Shown here: one piece after another, positions 1 to 8,643 of the stretch
Numbering within the stretch: the first letter of the stretch is position 1
How the letters are laid out: every line of letters starts with the position of its first letter
NCBI RefSeq assembly: GCF_000741765.1
Contig: NZ_JGZU01000001.1
Coordinates: forward strand, 8,305 to 52,739
DNA from: Bifidobacterium tsurumiense
GTDB lineage: Bacteria > Actinomycetota > Actinomycetes > Actinomycetales > Bifidobacteriaceae
Direction: 5' to 3'
Length of the DNA stretch: 44,435 nt
Translations under genes and position numbers: made by a program
Notes under the pieces: model-generated
Databases searched by the model: none
The model's input: the letters and a program-made list of their open reading frames with translations, nothing else
What the model was told of the DNA's origin: nothing

Positions 1-1161
1 TTGTGTGTCTGGTGGTGGTTTTATTCGGTGGCGTTTGGGTATCTGGTGCTGGTGTGGAATTCGTTCCAGTCGATGCCGGTTCCGTATCGGTTGGGTATGC
101 CGAACGTTTCGTATGCGCCTTGGGGGCTCCGTTTCCCATGCCAGCCTGTGGAGTTCCTCGATTTTCTGGTCGGTGAACGCGTTTTCCACCAGCCAGGATG
201 CGGGTTCGGGATGTTCGGTGCGTTGGTGGCACCACCAGCAGATCGCCTTGATCCGGCGCACCAGGCTCAGTCCCCTGTGATATCGGAGCATGCCGCGGAT
301 GCCCGCGTTCCATGACTCTATGAGGTTGTTCGTGGCCGGTATGGAGGCCTTGCAATCCTGCGGGGGTTCGAGGAACGTGAACAGGTGGCCTTCGCGGATG
401 CGCCGTCGGATCATGCGCCTGGCCTCGACCAGCCGCCGGTGCGTTTCGGCGACGGTGCCGTCGGCGTATCTGCTTTTCTCGTCGAGGAATTCGCGGTGTT
501 CCCGTTCCCACCCGTCGTAGGCGGACAGCCATGCGGCGGCTGAGTCAGGACCCGTGACCCGGCTGAGTTCCACGGCGATCTCGCGAAGCCGCCTGCCGGC
601 TTCCAGCCTTGGCCTCATGCCGGTCAGCCGGGTGATGTTCATGCATACGTGGAACACGCAGCGCTGCACCTTCGTGTCGGGCCAGTGCGTGCGCAGCGCC
701 TTGAGCACGCCGCCCCCGCCGTCGACCACGACGGCCAGGGGCGGGGCCATCCTGGCCATGAGATGGCCCCAGGCGGCGGAGTTCTCGCTTCTGGCGACGT
801 ACCAGCCGACCACATGGCCGGATGCGATGGCGATGAGAACGACCGCCCTGCGGTGCAGGTGGATGCCGTCGAGGTGCACCACGTCGTGCACCTCGTCGAC
901 CAGCGGGACCGGAGGCCACAGGCTCCACATCAGCTCGTTGGCCCGGCGCAGGGTACGTGCCGGCAGGCGGTGTTCCTCCTGGCTTTCCTTGGACAGCAGC
1001 CAATCCAGGGACGATTCCAGATCGGCTGCCCGCCGGTCGTAGCCGCGCGTCAGCGACCTGCCGCAGCCGGGATCCTTGCACCGCCAGCGCGTCCTGCCTG
1101 CGGAGGTCTTCCCGTTCTTCTTCATCGTTCCGTGGCATTCGGGGCAAAGTGGGGTTCTCAT
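1..1161 (-). pseudogene. IS256-family (mutator type, IS1249-like) transposase, C-terminus frameshifted
   Basis: This is a DDE transposase that moves the element. From ATG 1161 the frame is open to the window edge. It starts with a zinc-ribbon-like segment (CPECH, then CKDPGC). It contains the mutator signature: Asp in VVVDGGGG, then WP, then QRCVFH. A later NNLIESWN block supplies the probable catalytic Glu. The other copy of the element ends its frame at 44176, which would give about 379 aa. Here one extra base near 136 ('ctccgttt' against 'ctccttt' in copy B) shifts the last ~38 codons, and the shifted frame runs past the window edge. Copy B ends in a residue run (WNEFHTSTRYPNATE) that resembles family C-termini as I know them, so copy A looks like the altered one. 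A sequencing error is possible. Confidence 0.85.
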
Positions 1162-1174
1162 ACCATTCAGACAA

Positions 1175-1334
1175 CCACATTCAAACGGCTCCCAGGCCTT
1201 GCCCCGCAACGCGCCACGTCCCGTTCCGGACACACATTCTGGCCGACCTCGAAAGTCCCCACCGCCACATTCAAACACCTCTCAGACCTTGCAGCACAAG
1301 GCATGAGAGGCGATTTCAGACACACATTCTGGCC
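1175..1334. repeat. Pair of ~70-bp diverged direct repeats in the IS subterminal region
   Basis: Two related units lie 90 bp apart. 'ccacattcaaac' occurs at 1175-1186 and 1265-1276, and 'cacacattctggcc' occurs at 1231-1244 and 1321-1334. The second unit overlaps the terminal inverted repeat, so the first carries an internal partial copy of the IS end upstream of the transposase start. Such subterminal repeats can be extra transposase-binding sites; that role is inferred. Confidence 0.75.
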
Positions 1335-2440
1335 AATAACCCGATTTCGCAATGGTATTCATTATCCGGATCAGCATGGAAACGGATATTGGCATATATT
1401 TCGCCTAATACTTTGAGTACTTCTTCTGCGACTCGTCCATCAACGGTAGTGATATCTGTCGCAAATTCGCTCTCATCGGCGCATTCGCCGGATATGGCTC
1501 CGACCGGGGATTTGTCTATTTTCTCGGTCTTGGTCAACGTATGGGTATCTCTTACGGTTGTTTTGCCATGAAACCCCAGTTTTTTGAGCTCGATATCTTC
1601 TTTTGCCGCAGTATCCGTTACCGCGAGTATGAAATCATTCATCTTCCACTCTGTTTTGTTGGAGAGGCCGAGCCTTTCCTCTGCCTCGTCTCCACTCTGA
1701 ACAGTGGAGTTTCCCAAAATATCAATCACCTGATGGAGGTTGTCCAAGGCTTGCAAAGCGGTCGTATTGACAACAGACCACGCGTGAGCCCCACCGTCGT
1801 CCTTCGCCTCATCTTGTTGCTGCTCTGCAAGCAGTGCAATTGAGGACAATGCGCCAGTGACCGTATCGTGGGTGCGACTAGCTAATTCCTGTTCACGTCT
1901 CAATAGTGCGGTTTCTCGCCGTGATTGTGCCAGTTGCCGTTCCTTCGCATGAAGCATTAGACCCAATGCCTCATATCCCGTGGAGAACATCACCAGAACC
2001 ACATACATGAGATACAACACTGAAGCGATAGAGAGCAGAGTCCATGTCACCGCTCCACCCCAATGGAGCCAATCTGAAACAAAGCTTAAAACCAGCACAA
2101 ATACGGGAAGAATGATGCCTAGACGGGCAAACCACCGATTCTTGTTCACAACCTGCAACACGACGTGAATCCATCTGACAGGATGCTTCCGAATTCCAGC
2201 TCTTTTATCGGCCAGCATGGACCAAACGACCGCATACACCACCATCAATAACAACACTGTCAGATTCCCCCACATCCAATCAGCACTATGGTGCGAGCGC
2301 CACAGTATGGCGGAAGCTGCGTAAATTATGCCAAGCGGTACCATCCCCGTAATGAATAATTGCAGGCGACCGAGTCTTCCGGTCTCGTTTCCCAGCGCAT
2401 TCACCTGCTCAGGAACCTGTTCCGTATGCTCACTGTTCAT
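1316..2440 (-). pseudogene. Sensor histidine kinase (HisKA_3/NarL-DesK type), truncated by the IS
   Basis: The ATG at 2440 follows an AGAAGGGAAGG ribosome site. Residues ~25-155 hold about four hydrophobic spans. A HisKA_3 dimerisation box follows, with phospho-acceptor His191 in ASRTHDTVTG. An N-box-like segment (EIYANIRFHADPDNEY) sits near residues 344-362. The native frame stops at the IS junction (1342/1343, codon 366), and the last codons before the stop come from IS sequence. The ATP lid and Gly boxes of the HATPase domain are therefore absent, and kinase activity is unlikely. The missing 3' part probably lies left of the window, beyond the IS. Its partner regulator is encoded 198 bp upstream on the same strand. 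The input signal is unknown. Base composition looks more AT-rich than the housekeeping genes. Confidence 0.85.
1317..1342. repeat. Right terminal inverted repeat of IS copy A
   Basis: Its reverse complement matches 44141-44166 at 23 of 26 positions. The flanking base at 1343 begins sensor-kinase sequence. Confidence 0.85.
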
Positions 2441-2638
2441 GTGACCTTCCCTTCTCGATCTTCAAAGTCGAAGCAATCGGCCCACGGTTTAATTGGCCGA
2501 TGTATCGAATGCCGCAATGGTTATCGGAATGTGCTTGCGCATAACGGCACAAGTCATATCCAATACGTAAGAGACTGTTGCTTCAACCGCGTTGTCACCT
2601 GTATGGGTCACATGGCAGGGTTTATCACTCCGCGCTGT

Positions 2639-3307
2639 CTATTGCTCAGCCAGCCACAATGCGACTGCTTGGCTACGGGTATGGGCACCCAGCTTGTCAA
2701 AAATCCTATTTGTATATGTTTTGACTGTATTCATCGAAACGTCCAACTCAGTGGATATTTGTTCGGTCGTGTACCCTCGGGCAAATAATGTGATCACTTC
2801 AACCTCTCGGCTCGATAATGCACGCCTCTTATCATCGCCAGTGAGCGGGTTCATCTTATGCGCCAAAGCGTTATCAGCGGTATGAAATTCCACATCTTCT
2901 ATCGATGAAGCCCATATCCCTCCAGATAGCAGCGTTGTGACCGCGGAACGGATAACCGCCAAGCTACGTTTCGGAACGATTCCCTGTGCGCCGGCTTCCG
3001 CCGCCAGCGCTGCATACACATGAAGGGGGAATGATGTTATTGCCAATATTGGAATTCTGACACCGGATTCCCTGATCTCGGCAATGCAACTGTCTCCACT
3101 CATATCGTTCAAGGACATATCGGCGAGCAGGATATCAGGTCTGGTAGCGTCGTCTCGGCACATTGCTATCGCTTTGCTTCCCAAGGTTGCACACCATACC
3201 GTGGCAGGGAGGCTTGTTTCTAAGCAGTGCGAAAGCACCATCAGAGTCAGTTCGTCATTATCCAGGATCCCGACTTTGAAACCGCTAATACCCTGACCCG
3301 AACCCAT
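2639..3307 (-). CDS. Response regulator, NarL/FixJ (LuxR-HTH) family
   Basis: This is a two-component DNA-binding regulator of 222 aa. An N-terminal receiver domain carries an acidic pair in ILDNDE and the phospho-acceptor Asp63 in LLADMSLND, with a Lys late in the domain (VPKRS). The C-terminus is a LuxR-type helix-turn-helix (SSREVEVITLFARGYTTEQI followed by NTVKTY). I chose the ATG at 3307, with AAGG about nine bases upstream; the frame also extends to a TTG at 3343. The cognate kinase lies just downstream and is broken by the IS, so this regulator is probably orphaned in this strain. Target genes cannot be told from the sequence. Confidence 0.88.
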   Translation of the reverse strand: MGSGQGISGFKVGILDNDELTLMVLSHCLETSLPATVWCATLGSKAIAMCRDDATRPDILLADMSLNDMSGDSCIAEIRESGVRIPILAITSFPLHVYAALAAEAGAQGIVPKRSLAVIRSAVTTLLSGGIWASSIEDVEFHTADNALAHKMNPLTGDDKRRALSSREVEVITLFARGYTTEQISTELDVSMNTVKTYTNRIFDKLGAHTRSQAVALWLAEQ

Positions 3308-3634
3308 GTCCACAACCTTACGCAACACCCCAACAAGCGCCAATTGTTTATAAGTTGCATGTCACCTAGTAAGGGGACATCGTGTACTACCCGATATTCG
3401 AGAGACTTAGTTATGTTCACGACTTCTCAAAGACAGCCTCGGCAGCGACTGTTCGATACCTGACTGCAACGAAGTCAATAAGACCACTTGAATAGGCTCT
3501 GCATATTGTGCGAATGGGCCCGATGACACCGGCAGAAAGCCTGGCCATCGGGCTCATCGTATCCATTCATTGCGCACCTATTCATGCCAGCATGCTGAAT
3601 ATCAACGCATAATGTCGGCGCGACATACGTGATG
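3308..3634. other. Intergenic region between glyA and the response regulator
   Basis: It should hold the regulator's promoter (right-to-left) and the 3' end of the glyA transcript. Apart from the hairpin at 3516-3555 I see no gene; short ORFs here lack ribosome sites and recognisable products. Confidence 0.5.
3516..3555 (-). terminator. Possible glyA terminator hairpin
   Basis: 3516-3525 (gggcccgatg) pairs with 3546-3555 (catcgggctc) through a 20-base loop, about 80 bp past the glyA stop. There is no clear U-run, so it may be an RNA-stabilising hairpin. Confidence 0.4.
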
Positions 3635-4939
3635 TCATTGCATAGCACCCACAGCACCATGAGTCTGATCCAATCCCTCATATAGAGGGAAATCATCGGC
3701 AAGCTTCGCAACTCGCGCCCTCAGCGCGGGCACATCCGCCGATTTGCCATCGCGTAGTGCAGTGGCAATGACATCCGCGACCTCGCTGAATTCCTTGGCT
3801 CCGAATCCACGAGTGGCGAGCGCCGGCGTACCGATGCGCAAGCCCGAAGTGACGCGTGCCGGACGCGGGTCCCATGGGACTGCATTGCGGTTGACGGTGA
3901 TCCCGACTTGGTCAAGGAGGTCTTCGGCGTCTTGTCCGTTGAGTTCGCTGTTGCGCAGGTCAACAAGCACGAGGTGGACTTTGGTGCCTCCGGTCACCAG
4001 AGAGACCCCACTTCGAGCGACGTCATCTGCAAGAAGACGTTCCGCCAGTATGGATGCGCCTTCAAGCGTCCGGCGTTGGCGGTCTTTGAACTCTTCGCTT
4101 GCCGCAATTTTGAAGGCTACTGCTTTGCCAGCGATCATATGCATGAGCGGACCGCCTTGCTGACCTGGGAAGACCGCGGAGTTGAGTTTCTTGCCAAAGG
4201 TTGCAGCATCGCGCGAGAGGAGCATGCCTGAGCGCGGGCCTCCGAGGGTTTTGTGGATGGTGGTGGAAACTACGTCGGAATATGGCACTGGGCTGGGGTG
4301 CAGTCCTGCCGCTACGAGTCCTGCGAAGTGTGCCATATCGGTCCACAGGTAGGCACCGACTTCGTCTGCTATTGAGCGGAAGGCTGCGAAATCAAGATGT
4401 CTTGGATATGCGGACCATCCAGCAATGATCATTTTGGGATGGGTTTCGAGTGCTTTCTCTCGTACCATATCCATATTGATGCGGTATGTGTCCGGATCCA
4501 ATCCATATGCCTCAGCATGATAGATTTTGCCGGAGAAATTGATCTTCATGCCGTGGGTGAGGTGCCCGCCGTGTGCGAGCTCCAATCCAAGCACGGTGTC
4601 ACCCGGATTGACCAAAGCGTGATACACCGCGGCATTTGCCTGCGCTCCTGAATGGGGCTGCACATTGGCATATTCTGCGCCGAATAATGCCTTGGCTCGT
4701 TCGATAGCCAGTGTTTCGACTTTGTCCACTTCTTGACAGCCGCCGTAGTATCGCTTGCCCGGATACCCTTCGGCATACTTGTTGGTGAGCACTGATCCCA
4801 TTGCCTGTAGCACTGCACGTGGTACGAAGTTCTCCGAGGCGATCATTTCCAAATATGTTTGCTGCCGTTTGAGTTCGCCATCGAGCACGGCTGCAACATC
4901 AGGGTCTACGGTTGCGATAGGTTGATTGAATACTGACAT
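3635..4939 (-). CDS. glyA: Serine hydroxymethyltransferase
   Basis: A PLP enzyme interconverting serine plus tetrahydrofolate with glycine plus 5,10-methylene-tetrahydrofolate; it is the main source of one-carbon units, and cytosolic. The full-length 434-aa protein shows the family hallmarks: [10 protein letters not shown] near residue 31, [11 protein letters not shown] near 58, and the PLP-binding Lys230 in [13 protein letters not shown]. The ATG at 4939 follows AGAGGAG at good spacing. It appears to be monocistronic, with a 257-bp upstream region in which I recognise no known riboswitch. Confidence 0.97.
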   Translation of the reverse strand: MSVFNQPIATVDPDVAAVLDGELKRQQTYLEMIASENFVPRAVLQAMGSVLTNKYAEGYPGKRYYGGCQEVDKVETLAIERAKALFGAEYANVQPHSGAQANAAVYHALVNPGDTVLGLELAHGGHLTHGMKINFSGKIYHAEAYGLDPDTYRINMDMVREKALETHPKMIIAGWSAYPRHLDFAAFRSIADEVGAYLWTDMAHFAGLVAAGLHPSPVPYSDVVSTTIHKTLGGPRSGMLLSRDAATFGKKLNSAVFPGQQGGPLMHMIAGKAVAFKIAASEEFKDRQRRTLEGASILAERLLADDVARSGVSLVTGGTKVHLVLVDLRNSELNGQDAEDLLDQVGITVNRNAVPWDPRPARVTSGLRIGTPALATRGFGAKEFSEVADVIATALRDGKSADVPALRARVAKLADDFPLYEGLDQTHGAVGAMQ

Positions 4940-5196
4940 ACGGCTCTCCTCTGTTGTGACCGATACAGCTCAAACCTTGAGACTGCTTCAGAACAACGAT
5001 TCGCACTCAGTGCTCTTATCCTTCAGCCATCAGGTTTGTTACAAGCCTAACTCACGAATATCGGGTCTATTGTTTCCATTCCGTATCATACGAAAGCCCT
5101 CTTTGTACGCTTAACAAGTATTGAGCACATCTTCGCTGCAAGGAATACCGACCCAAAAAGACTTACAATGCACATGGAGGATAAAACATAGCTGCC

Positions 5197-5427
5197 TTGA
5201 GCAAGCGGAAGAAGATGGTCATGGTCCGCTCATTGTCGTGGATGAGAATTGGCATATCGGCGGTGGTTTTTGCCATATTGTCAGCCCTCGTTGAATTCTT
5301 TATTTTTGGCGATGCCGCACTGTTTTCGATCAAAGGGATTATTGGCATCGCCATACAAAAGGGAATATTCCTGGCGCTGATGGCATGCACGCCCAAGTAC
5401 TTGAGCCGCACCAATTCCCCATACTAG
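5197..5427 (+). CDS. Small putative membrane protein, unknown function
   Basis: A 76-codon ORF from TTG 5197 (or ATG 5215). It has a basic N-terminus (SKRKKM) and two hydrophobic segments, roughly residues 18-37 and 45-65, ending in PKYLSRTNSPY. This basic start followed by two hydrophobic spans is unlike a chance ORF. A GGAGG lies at 5176-5180 but is rather far from either start. No family is recognised. It lies divergent from glyA and upstream of the malY-like gene. It could be spurious; sequence conservation would decide. Confidence 0.45.
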   Translation: MSKRKKMVMVRSLSWMRIGISAVVFAILSALVEFFIFGDAALFSIKGIIGIAIQKGIFLALMACTPKYLSRTNSPY

Positions 5428-5676
5428 GCACTCGCATATGCCGGTAAGGTGCAGCATGAGCCGTTCGCAATTATGACAATAATGCGTGGCTGAACTCATG
5501 CACATCCAATCTGTCCCACATGCACCAATGTCAGTCCTCTCCATCATGCCAGTTCAAGATTCCATGAGTATCCGCTGCTCGCGCATTGCACTCCGCTTTG
5601 TTCCGGGTTGCCATACCATGGATGCGTGGCCGATGCCTGCGCCACTGAACCTGACACCGACCGGAAGGGGACTCCC

Positions 5677-6888
5677 ATGCAATACGATTTCACATCCGTC
5701 ATGGATCGCCATGGCAAGGATGCTTTGGCAGTGGATGCATTGGGAACTATGCCGGATATGGCGCCCACTCCCCCAAAAGATGGTTTCAGCCTTATCCCCA
5801 TGTGGGTAGCCGATATGAATTTCCCTACGGTTCCCACGGTGACTCAGGCAATAATCGATCGCGCTCAGCATCCTGCTTTTGGATATTTCACACCCACCGA
5901 TGAGTATTTTGACGCCATTATCGACTGGCAACGCAAGCGCAATGGCGTCACTGGGCTGACCAGAGAACATATCGGCTACGAAAACAGCGTCATCGGAGGC
6001 CTTATCTCCACTCTTACCGCTTTTGCCGCTCCGGGTGATGCCGTGCTCCTTCATAGTCCGACATATATCGGTTTTACGCACAGTATTGAGAACAACGGTT
6101 TCCGCATCGTGCACAGCCCCCTGAAACGCGACGATCAGGGCGTATGGCGCATGGATTTCGACGATATGGACCGCCAGCTCAAGGAAAACAACATCCATGT
6201 CGCAGTATTTTGCAGCCCTCACAATCCCTGTGGTCGCGTTTGGGAACGTTGGGAAATAGAGCGTGCCATGGATGTTTACCGTGCTAACGACTGCATTGTG
6301 ATCGCGGATGAAATCTGGTCAGACATCATCCTTGACGGCCATCAGCATATCCCCACGCAGTCAGTAAGCGAGGATGCCCGCGAGCGCACGGTCGCTTTGT
6401 ATGCTCCTACCAAGACGTTTAATCTGGCTGGTTTGGTGAATAGTTACCACATTATTTACAGCAAGTATTTGCGTGATCGTGTGGTGGCCAAGGGTTCGAA
6501 ATCTCATTACAACGAGATGAATGTGCTGTCTATGCATGCGCTGATTGGGGCGTATCGTCCTGAGGGGCATGAGTGGTTGGATCAGTTGTGTCAGGTGTTG
6601 AGTGGGAATGTGTCGTATGCGTATGACTATATTTCTACGCATTTTCCTGGGGTTTCGCTGTTCAAGCCTGAGGGCACGTATATGTTGCTGTTGGATTGCT
6701 CGGCTTGGTGTCAGGCACATGGGGTCGATATTAAGCAGTTGGAGCGGCGCGGCTGGGATGTTGGCGTTGCTTGGCAGGATGGCGAGATGTTCAATGCGCC
6801 GTGTTCGATCCGTATGAATCTGGCTTTGCCGTTCAGTTTGGTGGTTGAGGCGATGCAGCGACTCGAAGAGTATGTGCTTGTGGACTAG
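5677..6888 (+). CDS. MalY/PatB-type PLP-dependent C-S beta-lyase (cystathionine beta-lyase-like aminotransferase)
   Basis: A fold-type I PLP enzyme of 403 aa. MalY/PatB members cleave cystathionine or cysteine S-conjugates to pyruvate, ammonia and a thiol. Seen here: WVADMNFP near residue 43, SPHNPCGRVW at 180-189 (family form NPHNPTGRVW), ADEIWSDI near 210, and the PLP Lys246 in APTKTFNLAG. The start at ATG 5677 follows GGAAGGGG; the open frame continues upstream to 5608 but that part does not resemble the family. The probable role is methionine/cysteine metabolism; the substrate is inferred from the family only. Confidence 0.9.
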   Translation: MQYDFTSVMDRHGKDALAVDALGTMPDMAPTPPKDGFSLIPMWVADMNFPTVPTVTQAIIDRAQHPAFGYFTPTDEYFDAIIDWQRKRNGVTGLTREHIGYENSVIGGLISTLTAFAAPGDAVLLHSPTYIGFTHSIENNGFRIVHSPLKRDDQGVWRMDFDDMDRQLKENNIHVAVFCSPHNPCGRVWERWEIERAMDVYRANDCIVIADEIWSDIILDGHQHIPTQSVSEDARERTVALYAPTKTFNLAGLVNSYHIIYSKYLRDRVVAKGSKSHYNEMNVLSMHALIGAYRPEGHEWLDQLCQVLSGNVSYAYDYISTHFPGVSLFKPEGTYMLLLDCSAWCQAHGVDIKQLERRGWDVGVAWQDGEMFNAPCSIRMNLALPFSLVVEAMQRLEEYVLVD

Positions 6889-6917
6889 CATGCTTCGGAT
6901 TCGCTAATGGGCTTCTC

Positions 6918-6978
6918 ACATGGGAGGCTGTGCCTTTGCGTGTTTGCGTGTTTCACGTGAAAACACGGCCTCCTATGT
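6918..6978. terminator. Bidirectional hairpin between convergent genes
   Basis: 6918-6928 (acatgggaggc) pairs with 6968-6978 (gcctcctatgt). The loop itself contains the perfect 12-bp palindrome tttcacgtgaaa (6951-6962). It lies between the ends of the malY-like gene and the hydrolase gene, so it could end both transcripts. Confidence 0.6.
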
Positions 6979-7003
6979 CAACGGATTTGCAACTATCGAT
7001 CCG

Positions 7004-8077
7004 CTACTCTGCGATTGGCTCGTCATAGAATGACAACACTGCTTTGAGATAGGTTTGCAGTGTCTTATTTGGCATGCTGAATATTTCGTGCAATGATTCG
7101 GGGAACTGCAGTTTGGTGATGTTGCCTCCTGCGGATCGGACCCGTTGCACGAATTTGTCTTGTGCTGGATTCATAACCCAAATATCGTGTCCGGCTTGGC
7201 ATAGCAGCACTGGTGTCGTGATGTTTTGGCAGGCCTGTTCGCTCATCACGTATTGCGATATTTTTACTGATTGGCGAGCCCATTCATATGTGGCCGCATT
7301 GGTTTGGTAGCGTTCGTTTTCCGTGCGCAGCTTGTGGAACCAGCGTACGCGCGGCTGGCTTGCTCCCACGTGTAAGGCTTCGTCGAATTCGGGCGTGAAT
7401 GATTCATGTGCGTATACCATGCGCTCTCCGAATCCCAAACCGCTCATAATATCTCCGAAGAATCCGGCCAGCCATTTGGGCATGCCCAATGCAGGTTCGA
7501 TCATTGGTGCGGATAGCACAGCCTTATCAAATACGGTGGGATGTTGTTCCAATACCGCCGCTCCTATGCCGCCGCCCATTGAGTGGGAGAACAGGTACAA
7601 CGGCTTGCCGTCTGCCATGTGACGCCCCACTGTTGAGGCGAATTTCGCCAAGTCTTCCACATATCGATGCCAATCATCGATGTGCACCAGTGACGGGTCG
7701 TCAACATCGCGCACGGAATAGCCATGTCCCCTGTGCTCGAAGACACAGACCGAGTATCCCGCCTGTAGGAAATACCATGCCATTTCGCTGTATTTTGCGG
7801 CGAACTCGGTAAACCCGTGGGAGATGACAATGGCGCCTTTGAAGCCCTTAGATGAAGGCGACTTCTCGCTTGTCCCTGCCTCGAACCGCTTGAAGTCGTA
7901 GCACACATAGTGCAATGAGCCTTCGTTTGGCGGAACGGGCAGGTTTTCGGCCTGTGCTGGCTCCATCCACCCTTCGTCTTTGCACTGTTCCAATGCGGGA
8001 AGCACCGTCTGCATCATGATCTGGTCGTATTCAGCCTCGTCCAACAAAGGAATCTCAACCTGACCATTCATAGCCAT
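7004..8077 (-). CDS. Alpha/beta hydrolase, monoacylglycerol lipase/lysophospholipase-like
   Basis: A serine hydrolase of 357 aa with no signal peptide, probably cytosolic. Seen here: the oxyanion region SHGFTEFAAKY near residue 86, EHRGHGYS near 114 (typical of monoacylglycerol-lipase relatives), nucleophile Ser166 in FSHSMGGG, an acidic residue in AGHDIWVMN and a late His in PESLHEIF. The start at ATG 8077 follows AGGAGG five bases upstream. The family hydrolyses esters of glycerol or lysophospholipids; the actual substrate is not evident. It is convergent with the malY-like gene. Confidence 0.88.
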   Translation of the reverse strand: MAMNGQVEIPLLDEAEYDQIMMQTVLPALEQCKDEGWMEPAQAENLPVPPNEGSLHYVCYDFKRFEAGTSEKSPSSKGFKGAIVISHGFTEFAAKYSEMAWYFLQAGYSVCVFEHRGHGYSVRDVDDPSLVHIDDWHRYVEDLAKFASTVGRHMADGKPLYLFSHSMGGGIGAAVLEQHPTVFDKAVLSAPMIEPALGMPKWLAGFFGDIMSGLGFGERMVYAHESFTPEFDEALHVGASQPRVRWFHKLRTENERYQTNAATYEWARQSVKISQYVMSEQACQNITTPVLLCQAGHDIWVMNPAQDKFVQRVRSAGGNITKLQFPESLHEIFSMPNKTLQTYLKAVLSFYDEPIAE

Positions 8078-8258
8078 GACAACCTCCTACCAAACACCGC
8101 TCACCAGTGATATCAAGCCTTTCCATAATGCCATTAGGTAGGACCCAAATATTGTGCACCGCCTGATTCCAAAAACAACTAAACACAGATGTCGCTGGCA
8201 ACGACTCACTTGACGCAATTATCGACCATATTCGCAGATACTCAATTCTGTCTCTACA

Positions 8259-8633
8259 TCACTGAGGCGGCTGCTGTTCAGTGTGTCTCCTGCTTTCAAG
8301 ATATCCCGCGATGACATCCTTCATCAGGTAACACACGAAATAAAGGTAGAACACAGTACGTCCCACTGCGTTGTTATACACCAGTACGAGCGTGATAGGC
8401 ACTAAGCACAATAGGATTTCTCTCAGCTTCTGACCTTTCCCTCCATATACTGGTGTGAGACAGAGCCAAACAAAACATGCAAGCATGCCGATTCCACAAA
8501 TTGACAGAAATACCCAACTTGGCGATTCCCTGCCCATTTCCTCTGCAAAATTCATGGACGTGGTGAACAATAGCAATTCAGACAGCCAAATCGCTTTGTT
8601 TGAAGTAGAAGAAATGGGAGGGAAATTCATCAT
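8259..8633 (-). CDS. Small multi-span membrane protein, candidate immunity/partner of the upstream secreted protein
   Basis: 124 aa, family not recognised. Three clear hydrophobic spans (about residues 40-62, 72-88 and 93-110) and a weaker one near 13-26 mark it as an integral membrane protein; the tail is hydrophilic (ESRRHTEQQPPQ). The start ATG 8633 has AAAGAGGT just upstream and lies 10 bp after the stop of the secreted-protein gene at 8644, so the two are very likely co-transcribed and translationally linked. A small membrane protein directly after a secreted hydrophobic peptide gene is the usual layout of a bacteriocin and its immunity protein, which is an inference here. Base composition looks more AT-rich than the neighbouring fha operon. 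Confidence 0.75.
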   Translation of the reverse strand: MMNFPPISSTSNKAIWLSELLLFTTSMNFAEEMGRESPSWVFLSICGIGMLACFVWLCLTPVYGGKGQKLREILLCLVPITLVLVYNNAVGRTVFYLYFVCYLMKDVIAGYLESRRHTEQQPPQ

Positions 8634-8643
8634 CGCACCTCTT

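Larger units (their letters stand above)
1..1342 (-). mobile_element. IS256-family insertion sequence, copy A (left tip outside the window)
   Basis: The right end is an imperfect 26-bp terminal inverted repeat at 1317-1342. It matches, in inverse orientation and at 23 of 26 positions, the left end seen in the second copy at 44141-44166. The first 281 bases of the window repeat the last 280 bases except for one extra base, so both copies are the same element in the same orientation. About 15 bp of the left tip of copy A should lie just outside the window. The element holds one transposase gene on the minus strand and interrupts a histidine kinase gene at 1342/1343. A target duplication cannot be checked because the left flank is missing. 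Confidence 0.9.

Noticed and set aside
545..1180. 211-codon minus-strand ORF inside the IS
   Set aside because: It is an out-of-frame shadow of the transposase; composition is extreme in Arg, Gly and Ala, and it has no motifs.
4940..5196. Glycine or tetrahydrofolate riboswitch upstream of glyA
   Set aside because: I could not find the conserved core motifs or stems of either class by eye.
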